From NCBI RefSeq assembly GCF_038051945.1, contig NZ_CP150302.1, positions 1,984,001 to 2,048,000 on the forward strand: 64,000 nt of DNA, in the 5' to 3' direction. This DNA is from Paenibacillus sp. FSL H3-0469 (GTDB lineage Bacteria > Bacillota > Bacilli > Paenibacillales > Paenibacillaceae). The stretch's first letter is position 1, and every line of letters begins with the position of its first letter. The notes below the pieces were generated by a model. That model did not search any database. It was given only the letters and a program-made list of their open reading frames with translations, and was not told the DNA's origin. Below are positions 1 through 8,018 of this stretch, piece after piece. The translations under genes and the position numbers were made by a program.

Positions 1-652
1 ACTCCGCCGCTTCCCGGTAATTCATATTGCCGACGATATTGCGGCTGCCCCGGTAATAATCGCGTCCATTAATCGGCAGCAGCGCCAGATCGATCTTGCG
101 GCTGCCAACCTCCTCAATCAGCTCAGGGAACAGCACGGTATCCCCTGCATGATAGAGTCTCACCCCGTTCAGCTCCAGGATATAGCCCACGTACTTAGGA
201 TGTCCCTGTTCATCGCGTTCAAGCTGTTCGTGCGCAGCTGCCACGGGAATGACCTTCAGCCCGCTTGCAGGCTCAGCTTCAGTGGCAGGTAAGGCAGCAG
301 TCAGCTGATCCTTGCGGATGCCTAGCGCCTGCAGACGTTCCAGGCAGACCGACGGAGCCATGAACTGCGCCTGCGGATTCAGTCCGGCAAGCACGGGGAG
401 CGCCTCCTCATCCAGATGATCTGAATGGTCATGGGTAATCAGGCAGACCTCCATATTTGTAATTTCGCCAGGCCCCACCGGCGGCGGGAAAGTCCGGTCC
501 GGGTTCGGGGATACATAAGGATCAATGTAGACGGTCACCCCCGCCCCCTTGACAATAACGCTGGCTTGTCCGAGGAACCAGACCGCCAGGCAGCCGTAAG
601 GCACCTCAGTGCTGCGGATTTCTTCGATCAGTTCTTGTCCTGCTAATGGCAT
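1..652 (-). CDS. MBL-fold metallo-hydrolase, UlaG-like (3' end outside window)
   Basis: The minus-strand frame is open from an ATG at 652 to the window edge, giving about 217 residues with the C-terminus missing. A GGGAG ribosome binding site lies about nine bases upstream. The metal-binding motif T-H-D-H-S-D-H-L-D is at about residues 73-81, and a second metal-site stretch, YHAGDTVLFPE, lies further on. This arrangement is typical of the UlaG/L-ascorbate-6-phosphate lactonase branch of the metallo-beta-lactamase fold, cytosolic enzymes that often act on lactones or phosphoesters. The substrate cannot be read from the sequence, and no ascorbate genes are nearby. It is divergent from nadE across a 192-bp gap. 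The family call is firm and the specific activity is open. Confidence 0.85.
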   Translation of the reverse strand, partial: MPLAGQELIEEIRSTEVPYGCLAVWFLGQASVIVKGAGVTVYIDPYVSPNPDRTFPPPVGPGEITNMEVCLITHDHSDHLDEEALPVLAGLNPQAQFMAPSVCLERLQALGIRKDQLTAALPATEAEPASGLKVIPVAAAHEQLERDEQGHPKYVGYILELNGVRLYHAGDTVLFPELIEEVGSRKIDLALLPINGRDYYRGSRNIVGNMNYREAAE

Positions 653-764
653 GATGGGTTACTCCCTTCCTCTTCTATCTCTCATTCATCATGGCTGGCT
701 GATACATCTCTGTTTAGTTTATACCCGCGAGAAGGTAAATGGAAGCGCTTGTGATAATCCCTGC

Positions 765-794
765 TTGTTACCGGTGACCATTGATGGGTACAAT
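765..794 (+). promoter_or_regulatory. Candidate sigma-A promoter of nadE
   Basis: A TTGTTA -35 box (765-770) is separated by 18 bp from a TACAAT -10 box (789-794), about 50 bp upstream of the nadE start. The boxes match the housekeeping consensus at four and five of six positions. A weak CcpA-like word, GGAAGCGCTTG, lies just upstream at about 740-750. Confidence 0.5.
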
Positions 795-844
795 TAATAG
801 ATAGGTATCTCAACAACAGGACAGATAAAGGACAGGTGAAATGA

Positions 845-2782
845 ATGCAGAATTACGGATTCGCAAGAGTCGCCGCCGCTTCCCCGGAACTCCGGGTGGC
901 TGACTGCGTATTCAATGCAGACCAGATTATTGAAGCCATCAATACAGCCAGCGCCCAGGAGGTGGAGTACCTGGTACTCCCGGAGCTGTGCATCACCGGC
1001 TACAGCTGTGCGGATCTGTTCCTCCAGCCCCGGCTGCTGGAATCCGCGATGCAGGCGCTGCTGCGGATTACGGCCGCGACGGCAGAGCACCGGATGATTG
1101 TCATTGCCGGCCTGCCGGTCTCCATCAAAAGCAGGCTGTTTAACTGTGCCGCTGTGCTCCAGCAGGGCCGTATTCTCGGGATTGTGGTCAAGACCTGCAT
1201 TCCCGGCTACAGCGAATTCTACGAGCCGCGCTGGTTCGCGGGAGCCGGCGAGCTGGAGGTGTCCGAGCTGCGGATCGGCGGATCGGCGGTGCCGGTCGGC
1301 AATGATTTGATTTTTGCCTGTGAGAGCGACGGGAATCTGTCGTTCGGTGTGGAGATCTGCGAGGATCTCTGGGTGCCGGTGCCGCCAAGCAGCCTGCTGG
1401 CCCAAGCCGGTGCGACGCTGCTGTTCAACCCGTCGGCCAGCAACGAGCTGGTCGGTAAGGCCGATTACCGCCGCCAGCTGGTCGGCGGCCAGTCCGCCTC
1501 CTGTGTGGCCGGTTATGTCTATGCCAGCTGTAATACCGGGGAATCGACAACAGACGTTGTCTTCGGCGGACATTCGCTGATCGCGGAGAACGGCCAGCTG
1601 CTGGCCGAATCGGAACGCTTCACTCATGAGAGCCGGATGATTACCGCCGACATTGACCTGCCGCGGCTGCAGTATTCCCGTACCGTGATGGGCACGTTCC
1701 GGGCAGGCAAGGGCGGACGCAATTACCGCGAGATTCTCTATACCGCGCCGCTTGGCAGCAGCACCCCACGGGAGCTGAAACGGAACGTAGGCGTCAATCC
1801 GTTCGTGCCGGGCAATCCGCTCCAGCGGGACGAACGCTGCCAGGAGATTCTCTCGATCCAGACCTCCGGCCTGATGAAGCGTATCCGCCACATCGGCACG
1901 AAGCAGGCTGTGATCGGCATCTCCGGCGGCCTCGACTCTACGCTTGCGCTGCTGGTTGCCGTGCGGGCTATGGAGCTGCTCGGACGTCCGGCCAGCGATG
2001 TGCTGGCGGTCACGATGCCGGGCTTCGGCACGACCAGCCGCACCTACGACAATGCTGTAGGCTTGATCAAGGCGCTTGGCGCCACGATGAAGGTCGTTGA
2101 CATCAAGGCGGCCTGCCTCCAGCACTTCGCGGACATCGGCCACGACCCCGAGGTGCATGACCTGACTTACGAGAACGTACAAGCCCGCGAGCGTACCCAG
2201 ATCCTGATGGATCTCGCCAACAAGAACGGCGGGATTGTCATCGGTACAGGCGACCTGTCCGAGCTGGCGCTGGGCTGGTGTACCTATAACGGCGACCATA
2301 TGTCGATGTACAGCGTGAATTCGGGTATTCCGAAGACGCTGATCCAGTATGTTGTCGCCTGGTATGCAGACCATGAAGCCGACGAGACGGTGAACAAGTA
2401 CCTCTACAGCATTATCGAGACCGGAATCAGCCCGGAGCTGCTGCCGCCTTCGGCAACCGGAGAGATCGTCCAGCTGACCGAGAATATCCTGGGGCCTTAC
2501 ATTGTGCATGACTTCTTCCTGTATTATATGCTGCGTACTGGCGCTTCTCCCGGCAAAATGCTCTATCTCGCCCAGCACGCCTTCGGCGGTGCTTATCCCA
2601 AGGAGCAGCTGACCGCCTGGCTGAAGGTGTTCGTCACCCGCTTCTTCACCCAGCAGTTCAAGCGCTCCTGCCTGCCGGACGGACCGAAGGTCGGTACGGT
2701 CAGCCTCTCGCCGCGCGGCGACTGGCGCATGCCAAGCGATGCTTCTGCCGCGCTCTGGCTGCAGGAAATCGAAGAATTGTAA
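845..2782 (+). CDS. nadE: Glutamine-dependent NAD(+) synthetase
   Basis: The product (645 aa) converts deamido-NAD to NAD using ATP and ammonia released from glutamine, the last step of NAD synthesis in the cytosol. The N-terminal half is a nitrilase-fold glutaminase: the catalytic Glu is in LPELCITGY (about residue 47), the Lys in VVKTCIPGY (about 120) and the Cys in VEICEDLW (about 176). The C-terminal half is an N-type ATP pyrophosphatase with the loop SGGLDST (about 357-363) and the conserved stretch GTGDLSELALGW. The length suits the long two-domain bacterial form. An ATG four bases upstream is in another frame; the chosen start keeps the conserved N-terminus and has a GGACAGGTG-like site before it. 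It stands alone, followed by a strong terminator. Confidence 0.95.
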   Translation: MQNYGFARVAAASPELRVADCVFNADQIIEAINTASAQEVEYLVLPELCITGYSCADLFLQPRLLESAMQALLRITAATAEHRMIVIAGLPVSIKSRLFNCAAVLQQGRILGIVVKTCIPGYSEFYEPRWFAGAGELEVSELRIGGSAVPVGNDLIFACESDGNLSFGVEICEDLWVPVPPSSLLAQAGATLLFNPSASNELVGKADYRRQLVGGQSASCVAGYVYASCNTGESTTDVVFGGHSLIAENGQLLAESERFTHESRMITADIDLPRLQYSRTVMGTFRAGKGGRNYREILYTAPLGSSTPRELKRNVGVNPFVPGNPLQRDERCQEILSIQTSGLMKRIRHIGTKQAVIGISGGLDSTLALLVAVRAMELLGRPASDVLAVTMPGFGTTSRTYDNAVGLIKALGATMKVVDIKAACLQHFADIGHDPEVHDLTYENVQARERTQILMDLANKNGGIVIGTGDLSELALGWCTYNGDHMSMYSVNSGIPKTLIQYVVAWYADHEADETVNKYLYSIIETGISPELLPPSATGEIVQLTENILGPYIVHDFFLYYMLRTGASPGKMLYLAQHAFGGAYPKEQLTAWLKVFVTRFFTQQFKRSCLPDGPKVGTVSLSPRGDWRMPSDASAALWLQEIEEL

Positions 2783-2814
2783 CTCCCGGCCGCAGTGACA
2801 AGGCCGAAGGCAAA

Positions 2815-2862
2815 AAGGCGTCCCCCATCATCGCAGGATGATCAGGGACGCCTCTTTTTTGT
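2815..2862. terminator. Bidirectional intrinsic terminator
   Basis: An AGGCGTCCC arm pairs with GGGACGCCT across a 19-20 nt loop. A T-run follows on the plus strand and an A-run precedes it, so it can end both nadE and the convergent GreA-like gene. Confidence 0.85.
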
Positions 2863-2874
2863 CAGCAAATAGCT

Positions 2875-3303
2875 TCACTCGTACCTATTATCAAGAATCA
2901 AGACTTCATCGCTGCCGAACGGGGTCTGAATCGTTACCGTCTCACCCGGACACGCCAGAATCAGCCCTCTGCCCATAGGCGACCAGAGTGAAATGCAGAA
3001 TTCATCCAGCTCAGCTTCACCAGGAATTACAATCCGGTACGTATCCTTCAGCGTCTCCTGCCCGATACGCAGCGACACTCGGGAACCGACCAATACCATA
3101 GAACGTTCTAGCGCATCGTTGTCACCGGACAGAATCCGCTCCACCGTCTCCTGATAGCTTTTGATCATCGCCTGTACCTCTGCCCGCTCAGCCGGAGACT
3201 CCCATGTTCCCCTGTCCAGAATAGAGAATTTATGCTCATCGAGATAGACCAGCTGCTGCACCAGCTCTTCGCGCAAGGAAACGGTTCTGAGACTATGGCT
3301 CAT
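2875..3303 (-). CDS. GreA/GreB-family transcription factor-like protein
   Basis: The product (142 aa) matches the GreA/GreB layout: a short N-terminal helical part (AERAEVQAMIKSYQETVERIL) and a C-terminal FKBP-like domain ending in SPMGRGLILACPGETVTIQTP, the typical SPLGRALLGKKVGD-type stretch. Gre factors bind RNA polymerase through the C-terminal domain and rescue backtracked complexes through an N-terminal coiled coil. Here the coiled coil looks short, so RNA-cleavage activity is uncertain and a Gnk/Rnk-like polymerase-binding role is possible. I prefer ATG 3303, which has AGGTG at good spacing, over a GTG at 3315. It overlaps a small upstream ORF, which suggests translational coupling. 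Confidence 0.75.
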   Translation of the reverse strand: MSHSLRTVSLREELVQQLVYLDEHKFSILDRGTWESPAERAEVQAMIKSYQETVERILSGDNDALERSMVLVGSRVSLRIGQETLKDTYRIVIPGEAELDEFCISLWSPMGRGLILACPGETVTIQTPFGSDEVLILDNRYE

Positions 3304-3364
3304 AGTAGATTTCACCTACCTTCTTCATCAGGTCATGCTCGAAAATACGCTTGTTCCTGCTCAT
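3293..3364 (-). CDS. Small leader ORF (23 codons) overlapping the GreA-like gene
   Basis: A 23-codon ORF starts with ATG at 3364 behind a strong GGAGG site (3375-3379 on the plus strand, read in reverse) and stops with TAG at 3293-3295. The stop overlaps the GreA-like ATG at 3303 in another frame. The peptide is basic at its N-terminus (MSRNKRIFEHD). The strong ribosome binding site belongs to this ORF rather than to the GreA-like gene, which favours a translated leader that couples translation. I recognise no family, and it may simply be a coupling peptide. Confidence 0.45.
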   Translation of the reverse strand: MSRNKRIFEHDLMKKVGEIYYEP

Positions 3365-3389
3365 AGCCCTCAGTCCTCCTATATAAGAA

Positions 3390-3446
3390 AATAGATCCCG
3401 CGCAGGGACCTATTCTCTATGATAGCATCTTTCCTAGGAAAGACAA
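3390..3446 (-). promoter_or_regulatory. Promoter and 5'-UTR hairpin of the GreA-like gene
   Basis: On the minus strand a TTGTCT -35 box (3441-3446) is spaced 16 bp from a TATCAT -10 box (3419-3424). Just downstream the transcript would form a 10-bp hairpin, AATAGGTCCC with GGGATCTATT around a 5-nt loop (3390-3414) with one G-U wobble, immediately before the GGAGG of the leader ORF. This could control ribosome access or act as an attenuator. Confidence 0.5.
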
Positions 3447-3476
3447 TCTCATGTGCAGGGGATGGCGTGCTCCTGT

Positions 3477-4409
3477 TCAACGCTTCACAGAATCGGCAGA
3501 TTTCCCGGACGCCACGGCAGCGGCCCGGCTGTACATATTCAGGTCCTGCAGCTTAATCAGCACCTTGCCGAACCGTCCGCCTTGGCGGATAACGACTTGC
3601 TGCTGCGGGTAGGCCGTGTGCAGATAGTCTGTAACTACCTTGCGGGTAGCCTCTCCCCCGTCCAGATGATGCAGCGGCAGCATTTCCATCACCTCAGCGG
3701 CTGCTGCTTCCAAGGTCAGCTCCTTGCTTTTCGCTTCTCGGGTAATAATCGTCTCATAGGAATAGCCCTTCAAATATAATAATTGCGTCAGATAAGCCAT
3801 ATCTGAGGACTCCGCATGAACCTCCCGGCCCGTCAGCAGCGGCAGCACTTCATTCATCAGACTATGCTCCTGCACACCTGCCGAGGTGCTGATATAGCAG
3901 TATTGCCGGGCACAGCTGATCACCTTCTCCGTGCTCTCCCAGTCGAACACCGCCGGACACATGGACACGAAGACCAGATCGAAGGCATTCAGCCAGCCGC
4001 GTGCGCTAATGTCTATATTCTCGAACGCTTCGTGCACCAGCTCCACCTGTCCGGGAGCCGCTCCGGCAGTGTTCTTCAGGAACAGCTCCGCTAAGGGAAC
4101 ATTAGGCTCTACTGCTGTAACCTTGGCCCCCCGCTCGATAAAAGGAACCGTGAACCCGCCCGAGGCTGCGCCCACATCGAGAACTGTCAACCCGTTAAAA
4201 TCCACGCCCTGGCCTTCCATCCAGCCGATAATCCGCTCACTCCGGTCCCGCCCGGCACTGCTGAAGACCTCTTCATTGAACACCTCGGCTTTATGATCGA
4301 AGCTCGTGTGCGGGTTCATGCCCATCGCCTTGAACTTGTTAGCCATTGCCTTGGGATCTTCCTTCCAGGCCTTCTCCCATACGCTTGCATCGAATAATCC
4401 GTTATTCAT
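3477..4409 (-). CDS. Class I SAM-dependent methyltransferase
   Basis: The product (310 aa) has the Rossmann-type SAM-binding motif I VLDVGAASGGFTVPF at about residues 76-90, the acidic end of strand 2 in VTAVEPN, and a post-motif FDLVFVSMCPAVFDW. This is a cytosolic class I methyltransferase of the Methyltransf_11/12 type. The substrate is unknown. The ATG at 4409 has a GAGAGG site upstream. The gene stands alone between the GreA-like gene and an Rrf2 regulator on the same strand. Confidence 0.8.
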   Translation of the reverse strand: MNNGLFDASVWEKAWKEDPKAMANKFKAMGMNPHTSFDHKAEVFNEEVFSSAGRDRSERIIGWMEGQGVDFNGLTVLDVGAASGGFTVPFIERGAKVTAVEPNVPLAELFLKNTAGAAPGQVELVHEAFENIDISARGWLNAFDLVFVSMCPAVFDWESTEKVISCARQYCYISTSAGVQEHSLMNEVLPLLTGREVHAESSDMAYLTQLLYLKGYSYETIITREAKSKELTLEAAAAEVMEMLPLHHLDGGEATRKVVTDYLHTAYPQQQVVIRQGGRFGKVLIKLQDLNMYSRAAAVASGKSADSVKR

Positions 4410-4468
4410 TAATCATTCATCCTCTCTTATATACAGACTTAATAGACTTTGAATATCCATAATACATC

Positions 4469-4516
4469 CGGCAAAAACGGCCTTGACGCCCTTAGAGGGA
4501 CGGCAGCCGTTTTTGG
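4469..4516 (-). terminator. Intrinsic terminator of the Rrf2 gene
   Basis: On the minus strand, AAAAACGGC pairs with GCCGTTTTT across about 24 nt that contain a smaller GCCC/GGGC stem. The T-rich arm provides the U-tract. A related GGCAGCCGTT word recurs about 39 bp on, at 4541. Confidence 0.6.
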
Positions 4517-4583
4517 CGGGAACCACGCAGAACACAGCCCGGCAGCCGTTCTTGCGCCATGACCGTATTTGCTCAGCCAGTTC

Positions 4584-4988
4584 TTACTGCTGACATGCCC
4601 GCATCTTATCCGCCAGCTCTGACATCATCTTATTCCGCAGATAATCCTCCATCTGCCCTTCGGCCTTGACCATCTCCTGCTGAATCAGACACTGACTGGG
4701 ATGGTCCAGCGTGCAGTCGAACAGCGACGCTGTGCCTTCAATGGCATGGATGATATCCAGGAACGAGATTTCGTCCCCCTTGCGCCGCAGACGATACCCG
4801 CCATTGGCCCCGGATGCGGATTCGATAAGCCCGGCCTTGACCAGCTTGGTCAGAATCTTGGACAAATACGTAGGCGATACATTCTGCCGCTCGGCAAGCT
4901 GCTGCACGCCCATCGGCTTATCGGGAGTGTGCGCCACCAGGAACAGCATCGTGTGCAGGGCGTAGTTCGTTGCTTTGGAGTATTTCAT
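4584..4988 (-). CDS. Rrf2 family transcriptional regulator
   Basis: The product (134 aa) is a one-domain winged-helix regulator of the Rrf2 family. It opens with MKYSKATNYALHTMLFL, has the recognition helix region VSPTYLSKILTKLVKAGLI and the wing SGANGGYRL. Many members sense Fe-S status or nitric oxide through a Cys triad. Here Cys occurs at about 92 and 100 and near the C-terminus at 132, which is not the canonical triad, so the signal is unclear. A palindrome just downstream of its promoter suggests autorepression. No obvious target gene is adjacent. Confidence 0.9.
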   Translation of the reverse strand: MKYSKATNYALHTMLFLVAHTPDKPMGVQQLAERQNVSPTYLSKILTKLVKAGLIESASGANGGYRLRRKGDEISFLDIIHAIEGTASLFDCTLDHPSQCLIQQEMVKAEGQMEDYLRNKMMSELADKMRACQQ

Positions 4989-5016
4989 GTCTTATTCCAC
5001 CTTACATAAGGACTAT

Positions 5017-5072
5017 GTCTTTAATTGAAGACTTTATTTATCTATAATAGCGCTTATGTGGGAAGATTGCAA
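5017..5072 (-). promoter_or_regulatory. Promoter and candidate operator of the Rrf2 gene
   Basis: On the minus strand TTGCAA (5067-5072) and TATTAT (5044-5049) are spaced exactly 17 bp. Just downstream, GTCTTTAATTGAAGAC (5017-5032) is an inverted repeat pairing at 7 of 8 positions, placed where a repressor would block transcription. The link to the Rrf2 protein is inference from position. Confidence 0.6.
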
Positions 5073-5117
5073 GGGGCAGGAGAGTGGAATGGGTGGAGGA
5101 TTCTTTCCAGCACACAA

Positions 5118-5152
5118 CAAAAAACAGAGCCCCTTACTCCCGTAGGCTCTGC
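5118..5152 (-). terminator. Intrinsic terminator of the rhamnosidase gene
   Basis: On the minus strand CAGAGCC pairs with GGCTCTG over a 13-nt loop and is followed by TTTTTTGTT. Confidence 0.8.
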
Positions 5153-5197
5153 TTTGCAGCATGATCAGTGGCTGAAACAGCCCCATCTACACTCCCC

Positions 5198-7870
5198 TTA
5201 CTTCCGCAAAGGGTACTGGAATCTGTATTCCCCGGAGCCGAGCGTAACCTTCACCGCCTGTGCCATCTGCTCTGCGGAATGAATACCAGGGGTCTGCTCA
5301 AGCGGCTGTCCAGCCTCCATTCCCGTCTCCGATACTTCAGCCAGCAAGGCGTCCGGCAACAGTACCGTAGCCGAGGTATTCGGGGGAACCACGGCGGTCA
5401 GCCCGATTATCCCGGAGTCTATTGTCCATTCGGAACGGATCTTCCCGTACATGGATTCCAGACTGGCGGCAGCCGAGGTGAGTCCGCCTCCCGGATGCGG
5501 CTGGATCAGGAACTGCTTATAGCCCGGCCCTTCCTCTGTCTGTTCGATCCCGGCCACATAACGGTACAGGAAGTCTCCTACCGCCCCGTAAGCATAGTGG
5601 TTGAAGGAATTCATCTCCTTGCTCCAGAAGCTGCCGTCCACCTTAATTCCGTCCCAGTGCTCCCAGATGGTAGTTGCGCCGCGGGTAATCGGATACAGCC
5701 AGGACGGATAGTCCGTCTGGAGCAGCAGCTTGTAGGCGGCATCGTAACGGCCCGCTTCCGCCAGCACCAGAGTCAGATAAGGCGTGCCCACGAAGCCTGT
5801 CGTAAGATGATAATGGCTCGCTTCCAGCAGTTCGATAAGTCTTGCAACCGTGCGATCCTTGGCACTTCCTTCCACCAGACCGAACATCAAGGCCAGCACA
5901 CAGGCTGTTTGGGTAGCCGGACCTTCCTCCCCCGCTGGCAGGATATACGCTTGGTTGAACGCATCCTTGACCCGGTGATGCAGCTGCGAGTACTTCTCCA
6001 CATCTTCTGTCCGGCCCAGCACCTTCGCCGTTTTTGCCATTAACTGGACCGAATAAGCATAGAAGGCCGTTGCAATATAATTCCGGTCCGTAGCCCCCAC
6101 ATGACTGTCCGCCTTGGCATCCAGACCCAGCCAATCTCCGAAGTGGACGCCGGTATTCCATAGGAACTCATCTGTCCCTTGGCGGCGGATATATTCCACC
6201 CAGCCCTGCATGCTGCTGTACTGCTGCTCCAGAATCCGCTTATCCCCATAGCACTGGTAGATCGTCCATGGACAGATGACCGCCGCATCGCCCCACGCCG
6301 CAGAGGAATGTGCCTCCTCCCCCAATATATGCGGAATCACGTATGGAACTCCTCCATCCTCCCGCTGATCCGCTGCCAAGTCCCCCAGCCATTTGCTGAA
6401 AAAGGGGGCCACATTCATCAGATACGCCGCCGTGCGGATGAACATCTGCGCGTCCCCGGTCCACCCTAGCCGTTCATCCCGTTGCGGACAGTCGGTCGGC
6501 ACATCGACGAAATTGCCCTTTTGCCCCCACAGGATGTTGTGCTGGAGCTGATTCAGCAGTGGGTTCGAGCAGGTGAAGGTGCCGGTTGGCTCCATATCGG
6601 AATGCAGCACCACGCCTGTGAAGTCCTGCAGATCCAGCAGTTCCGGGAAGCCGATCAGCTGGACATACCGGAAGCCCTGGAAGGTAAACCGCGGCTGGAA
6701 GCTCTCCCTGCCCCCGCCTCGGGCGATATAAGTAACGGTCTGTCTGGCCGTCCGGAGGTTCTCGGTATACACATTGCCCGCCTGGTCCAGCACCTCGAAA
6801 TGCCGCAACTGATATTCCTGACCCGCCGCGCCATCTACGGTGAACCGCAGCCAGCCGACCATATTCTGTCCGAGATCCAGCACAGTCTCCCCTGCCGGGG
6901 TGCGGATGAAGGCCGCAGGTGCCAATTCCTGGACTGCCCGGACCGGATCATTCTCCTGCGCAAGCAGAATATTCTTGGCATACGGAAGAATCTCCGCCGG
7001 TGTCCACAACGTGTCGTCATACCCCGGCAGGCTGAAGCCGTGCTGCGCCAGGCGGGCGTCATAGGTCTCGCCATGATACAGCTCCGACATCAGGATAGGG
7101 CCGGGTAAGATTTTCCACTGCGGGCCGGTTCCTATGATCTGCTCCGTGCCGTCCTCATAGGTGAGATGAAGCTGCATCAGCAGCGCTGTCCGGCTGCCAT
7201 AGATATGCTTCCTGTGCTCCCAGCCGAGATTCCCTTTGTACCAGCCGTTCCCGAGCCAGGCACCCGCCGCATTGTCCCCAAGGGTGAGCAGCGGGGTCAC
7301 ATCATACGTCTGGTATTGCAGGCGGTGGCTGTAACTGGTCCATCCCGGATTGAGATAAGTGTCTCCTACCCGTGTTCCGTTCAGCTCCAGCTCATACAGC
7401 CCGAGACTGGTCACATAGATTCTGGCACGGGCGACCGGCCGGTCCACCTGGAAGCTTCCGCGCAGCAGCGGGCTTTGCTCTGCATCTTCCGCCAGACAGG
7501 CCAGCGGAGCCGTAATCCATTCTGCGGTCCACTCCTCCGGCGAGAGCAGCCCCATCTCCCACCAGGCCGCCACGGACCACTCCGTGGAACGATGGTGCTG
7601 ATCCCATATTTTAACCCGGTAATAATAACGCGTCCTGGACTGCAGCTCCAGCTCTTTCAGCTCGATATGGACAGATTCACCCGACTCCACTCTGCCCGAG
7701 TCCCACCATACGCTCCCGAAATCCGCCGCGCCTGCCACCTGTAATTGATACGCCTGCTGCCTTACATCGCGCTCATCCGCCCGCAGCTGCCAGCTGATTC
7801 TTGGATTACGGATATCCAGTCCCAGCGGATTCTCCTGGTACTCCACTCGCGGTTTTTGAATAGCTATCAT
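5198..7870 (-). CDS. Alpha-L-rhamnosidase, GH78
   Basis: The product (890 aa) removes terminal alpha-L-rhamnose from glycosides or rhamnogalacturonan fragments. It has the usual GH78 order: an N-terminal fibronectin-like and carbohydrate-binding part (NPRISWQLRADERDVRQQAYQ), a rhamnosidase N domain (ARIYVTSLGLYELELNG), the (alpha/alpha)6 catalytic barrel with DCPQRDERLGWTGDAQMF holding the acidic catalytic residues, EHWDGI, and a C-terminal beta-sandwich (GGLTSAAASLESMYGKIRSEW). No signal peptide is seen, so it probably acts on imported oligosaccharides. I choose ATG 7870 with GAGGTG six bases upstream rather than the GTG at 7879. It is divergent from an AraC gene, its likely regulator. Confidence 0.93.
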   Translation of the reverse strand: MIAIQKPRVEYQENPLGLDIRNPRISWQLRADERDVRQQAYQLQVAGAADFGSVWWDSGRVESGESVHIELKELELQSRTRYYYRVKIWDQHHRSTEWSVAAWWEMGLLSPEEWTAEWITAPLACLAEDAEQSPLLRGSFQVDRPVARARIYVTSLGLYELELNGTRVGDTYLNPGWTSYSHRLQYQTYDVTPLLTLGDNAAGAWLGNGWYKGNLGWEHRKHIYGSRTALLMQLHLTYEDGTEQIIGTGPQWKILPGPILMSELYHGETYDARLAQHGFSLPGYDDTLWTPAEILPYAKNILLAQENDPVRAVQELAPAAFIRTPAGETVLDLGQNMVGWLRFTVDGAAGQEYQLRHFEVLDQAGNVYTENLRTARQTVTYIARGGGRESFQPRFTFQGFRYVQLIGFPELLDLQDFTGVVLHSDMEPTGTFTCSNPLLNQLQHNILWGQKGNFVDVPTDCPQRDERLGWTGDAQMFIRTAAYLMNVAPFFSKWLGDLAADQREDGGVPYVIPHILGEEAHSSAAWGDAAVICPWTIYQCYGDKRILEQQYSSMQGWVEYIRRQGTDEFLWNTGVHFGDWLGLDAKADSHVGATDRNYIATAFYAYSVQLMAKTAKVLGRTEDVEKYSQLHHRVKDAFNQAYILPAGEEGPATQTACVLALMFGLVEGSAKDRTVARLIELLEASHYHLTTGFVGTPYLTLVLAEAGRYDAAYKLLLQTDYPSWLYPITRGATTIWEHWDGIKVDGSFWSKEMNSFNHYAYGAVGDFLYRYVAGIEQTEEGPGYKQFLIQPHPGGGLTSAAASLESMYGKIRSEWTIDSGIIGLTAVVPPNTSATVLLPDALLAEVSETGMEAGQPLEQTPGIHSAEQMAQAVKVTLGSGEYRFQYPLRK

Positions 7871-7891
7871 TGAATACACCTCGTCTTTTAT

Positions 7892-7903
7892 AGGATTAAT
7901 CCT
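7892..7903. promoter_or_regulatory. Candidate operator in the rhamnosidase/AraC divergent region
   Basis: AGGATTAATCCT is a perfect 12-bp palindrome about 20 bp upstream of the rhamnosidase start. A half-site-like ATAGGATT recurs about 40 bp on. It may be bound by the divergent AraC protein, but AraC sites are usually direct repeats, so this is only suggestive. Confidence 0.35.
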
Positions 7904-8018
7904 GTATATATGACGCGCTTTCTATTACAATTATAGGATTCCGCATGGTTTGCATGACCTGCAATATGGACATTTCACGGGGGTAAAAAGGACTTTCTGG
8001 ATCTGGAGGAGGGAATTG

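Noticed and set aside
736..752. CcpA (cre) site upstream of nadE
   Set aside because: Three mismatches at conserved positions, and nadE is not an expected catabolite-controlled gene.
794..2578. Long antisense open frame (594 codons) opposite nadE
   Set aside because: It mirrors the nadE frame, has no ribosome binding site and a composition typical of an antisense shadow. nadE shows all catalytic motifs.
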